Under the pieces are notes generated by a model. The model did not search any database, had not been told where the DNA came from, and worked only from the letters and a program-made list of their open reading frames with translations. Positions 25,061-35,100 of a stretch of 64,000 nucleotides of DNA are shown here, piece by piece. The DNA is taken from positions 124,001 to 188,000 of the forward strand of contig JAGOQS010000001.1 of assembly GCA_017991315.1 (NCBI GenBank), in the 5' to 3' direction. Made by a program: the position numbers and the translations under genes. This stretch comes from Ferrovibrio sp. (GTDB lineage Bacteria > Pseudomonadota > Alphaproteobacteria > Ferrovibrionales > Ferrovibrionaceae). The number at the start of each line of letters is the position of its first letter. The stretch's first letter is position 1.

Positions 25061-26068
25061 ATGGCACGCGCTGCCGCCAATCCGTTTCCCGCCCCGGTCA
25101 AGCTGCGTCGATTGCAGATCGAAATCACCACCGGCTGCAATCTGAAATGCGCCGGCTGTCCGCGCACCGTGGCGATGCAGGCTGACGAATGGCACAACCG
25201 CCATATGCCGGTGCAGCGTTTTCGCGCCGTGATCCAGAATGCGCCGTTGGCCGATGTGGCGGTGCTGCAGGGCGTCGGCGAGCCAACCATTCACCCCAAG
25301 CTGCCGCAGTTGCTGGATATCGCGCTTGAGAGCGGCAAATTCGATCTGGTCAGCTTTAACACCAATGCCCTGGTGCGCGACCTTGGCTACTACATGCGGC
25401 TGGCGCAGCGCGGCCTGCGGCATTTGAGTGTCTCTGTCGATGCGCTGGACCAGGAAGGCGCGGCGATCACCCGCGCCGGCACCGACGCCGAGAAGCTGAA
25501 AAAACAGCTAAGCGGTTTGCTGCGGCTGTTTCCCGGTCTCACGGTTTCCATCGTGCTGAGCCGGATGAATCTGGATCGGCTGGAAGGCCTGCTCGACTAT
25601 CTGATTGGTATCGGTACCAAGGTGATCGAGGTACAGCCGCTGGTCAGCTATGCCGCCAGCACCAACGCGCTCGGCCTGAATCCGCAGGATATCGCCCGGG
25701 GCCTCGGGATCATCCGGGAGGCGCGGGCACGCTACGGGCAGCAATCCATGATCGTTGCGGCGCCGGGCATGGAGCCGAGCGGCAAGCGCTGCCACCGGCC
25801 GCTGAATGCCGCCTATTGCACGGTGGAGGGCTTGCTGACGCCCTGCTGCGTCACCAACGACACGGCCTATTTCGACCGCACCAGCCTGGAGCACCAGAGC
25901 TTCACCTCGGCCTGGCAGAGCCAGGGTGTGGCGCAATGGATGGAGCAATTCCGCCAGCGCGAGCCGGAAATGTGCCAGGGCTGCGGCTATAATCCGCGCG
26001 GTTTCGAGGCCGAAAGCGGCGCTATGAACGAATATGCCCGCAGCCCACGCGATGGCGCCCAGGCTTGA
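25061..26068 (+). CDS. Radical SAM protein with SPASM-like C terminus
   Basis: This enzyme-like protein has 335 residues. TGCNLKCAGCPRT holds the CxxxCxxC site for the SAM-binding [4Fe-4S] cluster, and VLQGVGEPTIHPKL fits the GGE-like motif region. The C terminus has further cysteines (CHRPLNAAYC, TPCCVTND, MCQGCGYN), as in SPASM auxiliary-cluster domains of peptide- or cofactor-modifying radical SAM enzymes. AAGGAG precedes the ATG. No precursor peptide or partner is recognisable nearby, so its substrate is unknown. The gap 24821-25060 contains A/T-rich stretches near 24985-25025 that could be its promoter. Confidence 0.82.
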   Translation: MARAAANPFPAPVKLRRLQIEITTGCNLKCAGCPRTVAMQADEWHNRHMPVQRFRAVIQNAPLADVAVLQGVGEPTIHPKLPQLLDIALESGKFDLVSFNTNALVRDLGYYMRLAQRGLRHLSVSVDALDQEGAAITRAGTDAEKLKKQLSGLLRLFPGLTVSIVLSRMNLDRLEGLLDYLIGIGTKVIEVQPLVSYAASTNALGLNPQDIARGLGIIREARARYGQQSMIVAAPGMEPSGKRCHRPLNAAYCTVEGLLTPCCVTNDTAYFDRTSLEHQSFTSAWQSQGVAQWMEQFRQREPEMCQGCGYNPRGFEAESGAMNEYARSPRDGAQA

Positions 26069-26111
26069 AACGGGTGCTGGCTTGAAACGGGTGCTGGCTT
26101 GAAACGGGTGG
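26064..26111 (+). repeat. 17-bp tandem repeat at the stop of the radical SAM gene
   Basis: CTTGAAACGGGTGCTGG occurs at 26064-26080 and 26081-26097, with a third partial copy (14 bases) at 26098-26111. The first unit contains the stop codon TGA (26066-26068) of the preceding gene. Confidence 0.9.
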
Positions 26112-26136
26112 CCTGAGGTTTATGGCCTGAGCCGGC

Positions 26137-26793
26137 TTAGAACTCGACGTCGAGTTCTTCCACTTCCGCCGGCTCGAGCTGCGCTTCGGCATTCCATTCG
26201 CGCATCGCCGGCAGGTCGAGGATCAGCTTCTTGTAGTCGGCGGTAACGCTGTCGAGCTTCACGTCATAGGTCTCGAAGCGGGTGCAGACCGGCGCATACA
26301 TGGCATCGGCCAGCGTCGGCGTGGCGCCAAACAGGAACGGCCCGCCATAGGTTTCCAGGCATTCGCGCCAGATCGCCAGAATGCGGTCGATATCGGCCTG
26401 GGCGCCGGCCCAGATCTTGAAGTTGGGATGCTTCGCCTTCAGGTTCATCGGCAGCGCGGCGCGCATGTTGGCAAAGCCGGAATGCATTTCGCCGGCCACC
26501 GCGCGGCAATGCGCGCGCTGCGCCAGGTCTTTCGGCAGCAGCCCGGCCTTGGGCTTGATTTCGTTCAAGTATTCGGCAATCGCCAGGGTATCCCAGACCT
26601 TTACCTCGCCATCGGTGAGGCAGGGCACCAGGAAAGACGGCGAGAGCAGCAGCAGCTCGGCGCGGGAGGAGGGGTCGTCGGCGGAAAGCCGTACCTCCTC
26701 AAAATCCAGCTTCGCCATCTTGCACAGCAACCAACCGCGCAACGACCAGGACGAATAATTCTTGCTGCTGATGGTAAGCGTGGCCTTCGCCAT
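26137..26793 (-). CDS. Glutathione S-transferase family protein
   Basis: This 218-residue protein has a thioredoxin-like N domain (ISSKNYSSWSLRGWLLCKM) with candidate active-site Ser residues in NYSSWS, a VPCLTDGEVKVWDTLAIAEYL segment (the cis-Pro and glutathione gamma-glutamyl site) and an all-helical C domain. It would conjugate or reduce electrophiles using glutathione; the substrate is unknown. It stands alone and is divergent from the PHB depolymerase gene, with 178 bp between them. Confidence 0.88.
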   Translation of the reverse strand: MAKATLTISSKNYSSWSLRGWLLCKMAKLDFEEVRLSADDPSSRAELLLLSPSFLVPCLTDGEVKVWDTLAIAEYLNEIKPKAGLLPKDLAQRAHCRAVAGEMHSGFANMRAALPMNLKAKHPNFKIWAGAQADIDRILAIWRECLETYGGPFLFGATPTLADAMYAPVCTRFETYDVKLDSVTADYKKLILDLPAMREWNAEAQLEPAEVEELDVEF

Positions 26794-26863
26794 GGCGTCA
26801 TCCCTTGGTGCCGCCCCGCCGGGGAGACCGGCCGGGCGATGCTGCTCTGCATTATTATCTCGC

Positions 26864-26883
26864 AGTGCAATAAAAAATGCACT
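26864..26883. promoter_or_regulatory. TGC-type palindrome before PHB depolymerase gene (PhaR-like site candidate)
   Basis: AGTGCA and TGCACT form an inverted repeat around 8 A/T bases, 88 bp upstream of the phaZ start, in the gap shared with the divergent GST gene. A second TGC/GCA pair overlaps it on the left. PhaR, the PHB-sensing repressor of alphaproteobacteria, binds TGC-rich dyads of this type. No phaR gene lies in the window. Confidence 0.4.
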
Positions 26884-26971
26884 AGCCTTTTATCGTCTCG
26901 GTTGGGATTGCGGCGCTGGAAACGCCCGGTCCGGGTCCGGCAACGTCCAGCAGCATGGGTTTTCCGCCCGC

Positions 26972-28189
26972 ATGATGTACTACGCCTATCAAGCTTACTC
27001 CGATCTGATGGAGCCGGTCCGTGCGGTTGCGCGCATGGCGCAAGGGGCCTTTAACGATCCGTCCAATCCGCTGCGCGATACCTCGCTGTTCCGCCACATG
27101 GCCGCCGGCGCCGAGATGGTGACGCGCGCGACTCTGACCCATCACCGCCCGCCCTATGGCATCGAGCGGGTCAAGCTCGGCAACCGCGAGGTGGCGGTGA
27201 CCGAACGCGCCGCCCTGGTCACGCCCTTCGGCACCCTGCTGAATTTCAAGAAGGACAGCGATGTGGTGCAGCCGCGCGTGCTGGTGGTGGCGCCACTCTC
27301 GGGCCACTACGCCACGCTGCTGCGCGGCACGGTGGAGACGCTGCTGCCGGAACACGATGTCTATATCAGCGACTGGCATAATGCCCGCGACGTCAGCCTG
27401 TCCGATGGCCGCTTTGGCTTCGATGAATATGTCGACCATGTAATCCGCTTCCTGGAACATCTTGGCCCTGGCGCCCATGTGGTGGCCGTGTGCCAGCCCT
27501 GCGTGCAGGTGCTGACTGCCGTGGCGCTGATGGCAGAGAGCGGCAACAAGGCGCAGCCGCGCACCATGACGCTGATGGCCGGCCCGATCGATTGCCGCGT
27601 CAATCCGACAGAAGTGAATAACCTCGCCACCGGCAAGCCCATCGAGTGGTTCGAGCGCAATCTGATCGATACGGTGCCGCAGCGTTTCAAGGGCGCCGGC
27701 CGCCGCGTTTATCCCGGCTTCGTGCAGCTTACCGCCTTCATGTCGATGAACATGGACCGCCATGTGAAGGCGCATGTCGAGCTTTACGAGAATATCGCTG
27801 CCGGCGAACTGGCGAAGGCTGAGGCGACCAAGACCTTCTACGACGAATATTTTGCCGTGCTGGACCTGCCGGCGGAATTCTATATCGAGACCGTGCAGCG
27901 CGTGTTCCAGGAATACCATCTGGCTGAAGGCCGCCTGGTGGTGCATGGCCAAAAGGTCAATCCCAAGGCTATCCGTCGCACCGCCCTGCTTACCGTCGAA
28001 GGCGAGAAGGACGATATCTGCTCAGTTGGCCAGACACTGGCGGCGCATGATCTCTGCACCGGCCTAAAACCCTATATGCGCAAGCACCACCTGCAGCCGG
28101 GTGTCGGCCATTACGGCGTGTTCAATGGCCGGCGCTGGAATACGCAGATTTACCCGCTGGTGCGCAACCTGATCCTGGCGCACGACTGA
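26972..28189 (+). CDS. phaZ: Intracellular polyhydroxyalkanoate depolymerase
   Basis: This 405-residue enzyme degrades stored polyhydroxybutyrate granules to 3-hydroxybutyrate. The start MMYYAYQAYSDLMEP at 26972 is the family N terminus; the open frame upstream to 26762 is not conserved. The catalytic pocket sequence HVVAVCQPCVQVL carries the Cys nucleophile found in PhaZ1-type intracellular depolymerases. Other family stretches are VVAPLSGHYATLLRGT, YISDWHNARDV and GVGHYGVFNGRRW with the C-terminal His. No secretion signal or starch-binding domain is present, as expected for an intracellular type. Confidence 0.93.
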   Translation: MMYYAYQAYSDLMEPVRAVARMAQGAFNDPSNPLRDTSLFRHMAAGAEMVTRATLTHHRPPYGIERVKLGNREVAVTERAALVTPFGTLLNFKKDSDVVQPRVLVVAPLSGHYATLLRGTVETLLPEHDVYISDWHNARDVSLSDGRFGFDEYVDHVIRFLEHLGPGAHVVAVCQPCVQVLTAVALMAESGNKAQPRTMTLMAGPIDCRVNPTEVNNLATGKPIEWFERNLIDTVPQRFKGAGRRVYPGFVQLTAFMSMNMDRHVKAHVELYENIAAGELAKAEATKTFYDEYFAVLDLPAEFYIETVQRVFQEYHLAEGRLVVHGQKVNPKAIRRTALLTVEGEKDDICSVGQTLAAHDLCTGLKPYMRKHHLQPGVGHYGVFNGRRWNTQIYPLVRNLILAHD

Positions 28190-28201
28190 GGTCAGCCGGT
28201 T

Positions 28202-28609
28202 TCAGAGGATGCCGCGGCTCTTGAGCAGGGTATCCAGACGCTGCTTCAGGACCTGCAGCGATACCGGCTTTACCATGTAGCCATCCACCTGCAGCTTTTT
28301 GGCCGTCAGCACGGTTTCCTGCTGCTTGTCGGCCGTGAGGAATACCACCGGCGTTTCCGCGACGCTGGGATTGGCCATGCCGCGTACCTTTGCCAGGAAA
28401 CCGAGGCCATCGAGCGGCTGCATATGCACATCGCAAAGCACCAGCAATGGCCGCACCCGCACCAGTTCCTTGAAACCGGCTTCGCCATCGGATGCCTCAT
28501 GCAGCAGCCGGTAGCCTAGCTGGCGCAGGAGCTGGCAGATGATCTGCCGGGTGTAATCTTCATCCTCCACCACCAGGATGCGGATCTTATCGAGTGGAAT
28601 ACCGACCAT
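28202..28609 (-). CDS. Single-domain response regulator (CheY-like)
   Basis: This lone receiver domain has 135 residues. Acidic pair EDED is at residues 15-18, the phosphoacceptor Asp60 is in LLVLCDVHM, Thr is in VVFLTADKQ and Lys is in DGYMVKPVS, so the full active site is present. There is no output domain. It starts 18 bp after the stop of the hybrid kinase gene on the same strand and is probably co-transcribed with it. Its likely phosphate source is the Hpt domain of that kinase. Confidence 0.93.
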   Translation of the reverse strand: MVGIPLDKIRILVVEDEDYTRQIICQLLRQLGYRLLHEASDGEAGFKELVRVRPLLVLCDVHMQPLDGLGFLAKVRGMANPSVAETPVVFLTADKQQETVLTAKKLQVDGYMVKPVSLQVLKQRLDTLLKSRGIL

Positions 28610-28627
28610 GTGCTTAGCGGCCTCGTC

Positions 28628-31600
28628 TCAATGCCGCAGGATCTGCGGCAGGGTTTCATTCAATTCGCGCCAGGTGTCGGGCAGCAATTCTGCCATCAGC
28701 GCGGCGGTATCGGTGTCGTTGGCATCGCAGGCATCCTGCAGATAGGACGCCAGGTTGCCGAGCCGGTTGGCGCCCATGGAGCGGCCGGAGCCTTTCAGCG
28801 TATGGGCGGCAAAGCGCGCCGCTTCCAGGTCGCCCTTTGCCATGGCCGCTTCTACCTCTGCGACGCGCGTGGCGGCATCGGCGACGAAGTTGCTTAGGAA
28901 GCCCTTGGCGGCATCGTTCAGACTGCCGAACATTTCCGCGAGCGGGGCTGGATCGAAAATGTCGGTGTCCCAGTCGGGACCGGGCGTGGCGGCGGGCGCA
29001 GCCGTGGTGGCCTTTGGTGCGGCCGCCTTGCTCGCCGGTACGCGCAGGGGCAAGGCCTGCGGCAGCCATTGCGTCAACATGTCGCCCAGCGCGCGGCTGT
29101 TGATCGGCTTGGTCAGGTAGCCATCCATGCCGGCATCCAGGCATTGCTGCTCGGTGCCGGTCAGCGCGTCGGCCGTCAGTGCCACGATTGGCAGGCGCGG
29201 GCCATCGGGGCTTTCGGCGCCACGGATCGCGGCGGTCAGTTCGAAGCCATCCATTTCCGGCATATGGAAGTCGGTCAGCAGCAGGCCATAGCCTGAATTG
29301 TTCCGATACATCTCCAATGCCTGGGCACCGTTGTCGCCAATCTCGCAGGCGAAGCCCATGCGGCTCAGCATCTGGCGGATCACCACCTGATTGGTCAGGT
29401 TGTCCTCCGCCACCAGCACCAGGGCGTTGCCGGCCCGTGCGGTTTCGATATCCGGCGGTGCCCAGGCCATATCCTCGCGGAAGGCGCTTTCCGCCTCATC
29501 GCCAGCTATCAGGTCGAGCGCCAGGGCGGCGGCACGCCACAGGCCATGGCGGTTGAGCGGGTAAGTCAGCGCCAGGCGGAAATGCGCGCGCGCGGCGGCA
29601 TCCAGGGTCGATACCAGGCTGCGCGGCGCCACCAGGGCGAAACGGGCATCGGTCGCCTGGCTGGCCGGCAGATCAAGTACGCTGGTGTGATCCGCGCCGC
29701 CAGGGCTGCGCGCATCCACCAGTACCAGGTCGATATCGCCGGCAGCAAGGCGCTGGCGTGCGGTCGGCACCGTCGATTGCATGTCGATCGCCGTGATGCC
29801 GGCGGCGCGCAGATACTGCGCCGCCAGGGCTGATTGCTCTGCCGGCAGGCCAGCCAGCAGCACGCGACACGATGCGATATCCTGTTTTGGCCGCGGTGCC
29901 TCGGCGCCGTCTTCTGGCGGCAGCGGCAATTCGAACCAGAAAGTGGAGCCATGGCCGGCGGTACTGGTGACGCCGATGCGACCGCCCATCAATTCGCACA
30001 GCCGGTTGCAGATCGAGAGGCCGAGGCCGGTGCCGCCGTATTTGCGTGCCGTGGAACTGTCCGCCTGGCTGAAGGGCTGGAACAGCCTGGCCTGCTGCTC
30101 CTCGGTGAGGCCAATGCCGCTGTCGATCACCTCGAAGCGCAGCCAATGCGGTTCAGCCATCGGCTGGATGCGGATGGTGATGCTGCCTTCATGGGTGAAT
30201 TTCACCGCGTTGCCACCGAGATTGAGCAAGACCTGGCGCACGCGGGTCGGGTCTCCAAGCCGCTTGTCCGGCACAGTTGGATCAATGTCGACAACCAGTT
30301 CCAGCATCTTGTCGTCGGCGCGCGGCGCCAGCAGCTCGCCGATGCCATCGGCCAGATCGCCAAGGCTGAACGGCACGCTTTCGATATCCAGCTTACCGGC
30401 TTCGATCTTGGAGAAATCCAGGATGTCGTTGATCACCGTGAGCAAGGCCTGCGCCGACTCGCGGATCACCTTCGACATGCGGCGCTGCTCACCATCCATC
30501 GGTGTCAGTTCCAGCATTTCCGCCATGCTCATCACGCCATTCATCGGCGTGCGGATTTCGTGGCTCATGGTGGCGAGGAAGTTGGACTTCGCGCGCGTAG
30601 CGTCCTCGGCGACGACGCGGGCAGCGCGCGATTCCTCCTCGGCCTTGGCCAGGGCGACAGATTTCTCGCGCAGCTTGAGAGTGTAGAAGGCGCCAATGGA
30701 AAACAGTACAAAGCCAGCGAAGGCCAACATCAGATTGCGCCGCAGCCGCTGCTCGGCATCGCGCAGTACGGCTGTTTCCGGCAGACCGACATAGGTATAG
30801 AAGGGGGCGCTCGGAATGTCGGAACGATTGGCGGCGCCGACCAGCAGGCCGCGCGGCGTTTCGATCAAACGCGATGTGCTATCCTCGCGCAAAGCCTCGA
30901 AGAGTGCCGAGGCATCCGGATCGCCTAGATCGCCGACACCGCCTGAGCGGCTGTTATTTTGGGCGCGGAAGCGGCGCATCAGCGCCGAATGGCCCAGCAC
31001 CTCGCCTTCGCCGGTGGCAATGAACACGGTGCCGCCAATGCGGCGCGATTCCGCGTCGACAATGCGTGATACTTCGCTCAACTCGATATCGACGCCAATT
31101 ACCGCCCGCAACACACCGCCGGCATCGAATACTGGCACGGCATAGGTGATGCCTAGCGTGGCGGCGGTGGCGAAGGTGTAGGGCTTGGTCCAGATCGGGC
31201 GTTCAGCCTTTTGGGCGCCGATATACCAAGGCCGCTGGCGCGGATCGTAAGGAGGTGCTTCATGATCGGAGCGCAGGAAGCCGCCGCCCTGAGTGGGCAT
31301 GACGAATTCATTGCGCACGATTTCGCCGTTGGCTGGATCGCGCACCAGCTCACGCATCAGGATGGTACGCTTGCCGGTGATATCAAAGCCGACCCAGGCC
31401 GAATCCTGGTTCGAAAATGCCTGCACGGCATGGAACGAGCCATCCGGCAGGCCGACATAGACGCCGTTGAGAAAGACGTTGCGCTGCATCAGCGCATTGG
31501 CCATCGGCAGGAACAAGCTGAGGAAAGCATCGCGGTCTGGCACTTCGCGGGCCAGGTCGCGGATAAAGCTGGTGGTGATCAGCAGGCCGTCGAAGCGGCG

Positions 31601-31774
31601 GTCAGTCTGCTGCTTGATGGTGGCGGCGTATTCCTCGGCACTGGACAAGCCATCGCTCAGCAGGGCATTCCGCTGCTCATGGTAGAGCTGCAGAAGGCCA
31701 TACACTGCGCCGGCGAAAATGACGCAGAAGCCGAGCACAAGCTTGATCAGTCCGGTATACCGGCTCACACGCAT
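28628..31774 (-). CDS. Hybrid sensor histidine kinase (Cache, HisKA, HATPase, two REC, Hpt)
   Basis: This membrane kinase has 1048 residues. Transmembrane helices near residues 10-30 and 345-366 bracket a ~310-residue periplasmic dCache sensor with ERPIWTKPY and AVIGVDIELSEVSRIV. HisKA follows with His405 (MSHEIRTPMNGVM), HATPase with NAVKFT, DSGIGL and GTGLGLSI, a degenerate receiver (~635-755) lacking the normal acidic pocket, a true receiver with Asp835 (LLTDFHMPEMDGF), and an Hpt domain with His991 (AHTLKGSGRSM). The relay thus runs His405 to Asp835 to His991 and probably on to the receiver encoded just downstream. The ligand is unknown; dCache domains often bind small organic molecules. 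Confidence 0.93.
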   Translation of the reverse strand: MRVSRYTGLIKLVLGFCVIFAGAVYGLLQLYHEQRNALLSDGLSSAEEYAATIKQQTDRRFDGLLITTSFIRDLAREVPDRDAFLSLFLPMANALMQRNVFLNGVYVGLPDGSFHAVQAFSNQDSAWVGFDITGKRTILMRELVRDPANGEIVRNEFVMPTQGGGFLRSDHEAPPYDPRQRPWYIGAQKAERPIWTKPYTFATAATLGITYAVPVFDAGGVLRAVIGVDIELSEVSRIVDAESRRIGGTVFIATGEGEVLGHSALMRRFRAQNNSRSGGVGDLGDPDASALFEALREDSTSRLIETPRGLLVGAANRSDIPSAPFYTYVGLPETAVLRDAEQRLRRNLMLAFAGFVLFSIGAFYTLKLREKSVALAKAEEESRAARVVAEDATRAKSNFLATMSHEIRTPMNGVMSMAEMLELTPMDGEQRRMSKVIRESAQALLTVINDILDFSKIEAGKLDIESVPFSLGDLADGIGELLAPRADDKMLELVVDIDPTVPDKRLGDPTRVRQVLLNLGGNAVKFTHEGSITIRIQPMAEPHWLRFEVIDSGIGLTEEQQARLFQPFSQADSSTARKYGGTGLGLSICNRLCELMGGRIGVTSTAGHGSTFWFELPLPPEDGAEAPRPKQDIASCRVLLAGLPAEQSALAAQYLRAAGITAIDMQSTVPTARQRLAAGDIDLVLVDARSPGGADHTSVLDLPASQATDARFALVAPRSLVSTLDAAARAHFRLALTYPLNRHGLWRAAALALDLIAGDEAESAFREDMAWAPPDIETARAGNALVLVAEDNLTNQVVIRQMLSRMGFACEIGDNGAQALEMYRNNSGYGLLLTDFHMPEMDGFELTAAIRGAESPDGPRLPIVALTADALTGTEQQCLDAGMDGYLTKPINSRALGDMLTQWLPQALPLRVPASKAAAPKATTAAPAATPGPDWDTDIFDPAPLAEMFGSLNDAAKGFLSNFVADAATRVAEVEAAMAKGDLEAARFAAHTLKGSGRSMGANRLGNLASYLQDACDANDTDTAALMAELLPDTWRELNETLPQILRH

Positions 31775-32147
31775 ACCTGAGAGTAGGATGTTGAGGCCGC
31801 CATGATACCGCTGATTGCGCTGCCGTGGAAATTAAATGTCGGGAAAATCACAATAATTCCACTAGGCAGGATTTGCCGGGTGCTGGGTGAAAGCTGCCGC
31901 CTTGGGTTGTAACTCTGTCATTGCCGGTGGGGCGCTTTCATGGTTAACTGCTTCCCAGGCGAAGGCGGAAGCAAGCTGAAAAATCGGCAGAAATCCGTAA
32001 ATGATGTAAGATCGCCTGGGCCCGACAGTAAGTCGCTGGCCATACCGTTGTGCTCTGGCACGAGGTTTGCGCTTGTCCTTGGGAGCTTGTCCTCCCGGAT
32101 AAGCATGGCCTGTGTTCAACGGCGTCTCAGAAGGAGAGGATTACGCA
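31775..32147. other. 373-bp intergenic region before giant repeat gene
   Basis: This region lies between the divergent hybrid kinase and the giant repeat protein genes. I see no RNA gene or coding frame I trust. GGGAGcttgtcCTCCC near 32080-32095 is a short hairpin, and an A/T-rich patch lies near 31830-31865. It must hold promoters for both genes, but I cannot place them. Confidence 0.5.
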
Positions 32148-35100
32148 GTGCCCGTGGTGGTCAATCTCGGTGACGGTGGCAACACCCAGACCTATGGCAA
32201 GGTTGATATCCTTGTCAGCGGATCGGGTGCTGATGCCATCACGATCACCAGTCCCGCCGCTGCGGCCAATATCAATCTCGGCGGCGGCGCCGACAGCCTC
32301 GTTCTCCAGGGCGCCAGCAACACGGCCACGGTCGGCAATGTCGAAACCCTGACCGGCGGCAGCGGCGCCGACACGATCACGCTCGGCGCTCCGCTTTCGG
32401 GCGGCCAGATCGATCTCGGCGGCGGCAATGACAGCCTGCGGCTGGCCCATGGCACCAACAGTTTGACGCTACTCAATGTCGAGACCGTCATCGGCGGCAC
32501 TGGGGCCGACAATATCACCCTCGGCAATGCGGTCACGAAAGGCAGCTTCAGCCTTGGCGATGGCGCCGACAAGCTGCAACTGGCCAATGGCGGCAACACT
32601 ATCAGCGTCGCTGGCGTCGAGACCCTGACCGGCGGCAGCGGGGCGGATATCGTCATCGCCACCGGCGCGCTGCCGAATGCCCAGATCGATCTTGGCGGCG
32701 GTGTCGACAGTTTCACGCTCGGCACTGGTGTCAACAATGTCACGCTGGCCAATGTCGAGACCATCACCGGTGTTGGCGGTGCCGACACGGTGACGCTCAG
32801 CACGGATCTTGCTGGCGGCAAGGTGGACCTTGGCGGCGGCAATGATAGCCTGAAGCTGACCAATGGCGGCAATAACGGCACGGTTTTGAATGTCGAAACC
32901 CTGACCGGCGGCAATGGCGCCGATCAAATCACGCTGGGCGGCAAGGGCAGTGCCGATCTTGGCCTCGGCAATGACAAGGTGACCATTACCGATGCCGGCG
33001 GCAGCTTCACGCTGGCCAATATAGAAAGCATCCAGGGCGGCGCAGGCGCCGACAAGATCACGCTCACCACCTCGCTCACCACCTCCAGCAGCGTCGATCT
33101 GGGGGGCGGCAGCGACAGCGTCGCGCTGGCGAATACTGGCAATACCGCCGTGATCAGCAATGCCGAAACTGTTCTAGGCGGCAGCGGCGGCGATGCCATC
33201 ACGCTTGGCACCGCCGTATCAAATGGCAGTGTCGACCTCGGCGGCGGCAATGACAGCCTGAAACTGGCCGATGGCGGCAATACCATCACGGTGGCGAATG
33301 TCGAGACCATCACCGGCGGCGCTGGCGCCGATGTGGTGACGGTTTCCACCCCGCTGGTGAACTCGACCCTGGATCTCGGTGGCGGCAACGATCAGATCAA
33401 GCTGGCTGCCGGCACCAATACAGTGACGCTGGCGAATGTTGAAACCATCACCGGCGGCACCGGTGCCGATACGGTGACGCTGTCCACCGAGCTGAATGGC
33501 GGTAAGGTCGATCTCGGTGGCGGCAATGACAGCCTGAAGCTGGCCAATGGCGGCAATTCCGCCACGATCGGCAATGTTGAAACCATCACGGGCGGTTCCG
33601 GTGCCGATGTCATCACCGTCAGCGGCAAGGCCAGCATCGACTTAGGCGGCGGCAGTGACAAGGTTACGCTTTCGGCGGCCTCCACGGTGACGCTGGCCAA
33701 TGTTGAAAGCATCACCGGCTCCTCGGGCGCCGATACCGTCACCCTGACCGGCACGCTTGGGGCCGGTTCCAGTATCGATCTCGGTGGCGGCACCGACAAA
33801 CTGGTGCTAGCCAATGGCAGCAACAGTGCCACGATCAGCAATGTCGAGAATATCTCCAGTGGCATCGGCAACGATACGATCGTGCTGGGCCAGACGATTT
33901 CCAAAGGCAGTGTCGATCTTGGTGCTGGCAGCGACAAGCTGACCCTGGCCGATGGCGTCAACAGCCTGGGCGTCTCCAATGTCGAGACCCTGGTGGGCGG
34001 CAGCGGCGCCGATACGGTGGCAATCTCGAGCAAGCTGACCAATGCCAGTATCGATCTGGGCGGCGGCAGCGACAAGCTGACCCTAGTCGGCGCGGGCAAC
34101 AGCGCCAGTATCGCCAATGTCGAGACCCTGGTGGGCAGCAGCGGCAACGATACCCTTACGATCACCACCGGCCTGACCAATGCGAGTATCGATCTGGGTG
34201 CTGGCAACGACAGCCTGAAGCTGGCCGATGGCGGCAACAACGCCACCATTGCCAATGCGGAAACCATCACTGGCGGCAATGGCGCCGACCTGATCACGCT
34301 TTCCGCCGCCGCCAAGGCCAGCATTGATCTCGGCGGCGGCAACGATGCGCTCAAGCTCGCCAACGCGGCCAATACTGTTACCGTTGCCTCGATCGAAACG
34401 CTGACCGGTGGCACGGCCAATGATTCCGTGGTGATCACATCGGCGCTGGCCTCCAGTGCGGTGATCGATCTTGGCGGTGGCCTCGATAAACTGACCCTGC
34501 AGAATGGCGGCACGCTTACCGTCACCGGTATCGAAACACTGATCACCGGCTCGACCAATGACAGCATCACCCTGGCCAACGCAGTCGCCAAGGGCAATAT
34601 CGATCTCGGCGATGGCCAGGATAGCCTGACGCTCGCCGCCGGCGACAATAACCTACAACTGACCGGCATCGAGACTGTTGCCGGCAATAGCGGCGCCGAT
34701 AGCATCACCTTCACCACCCAGGCGACAGCCACGCTCAACCTCGGTGCCGGCAACGACAAGCTGACGCTCGGCAAGGGCAATAATGCGGTGACGCTGACCG
34801 GCGTCGAAACGGTGACCGGCAATGCCGGATTCGACACTGTGACGCTGATGGACACGGCGGCAAGCCGCATCGATCTCGGTGCCGGAGTCGACAAGCTGAT
34901 CCTCACCAATGGCAACAACACCATCATCCTTGCTGGTGTTGAGAATCTTGTTGGTGGCAGCGGCGACGATGCTATTTCCGTCACCGGCGGCATTACCGGC
35001 GCGACCTATGATCTGGGCGGCGGCAGCGACAAGCTGAGCCTCGGCCTTGGCACTAATACGCTCACTGTCAGCAATGCCGAGACCATTCTGGGCGGCAATG

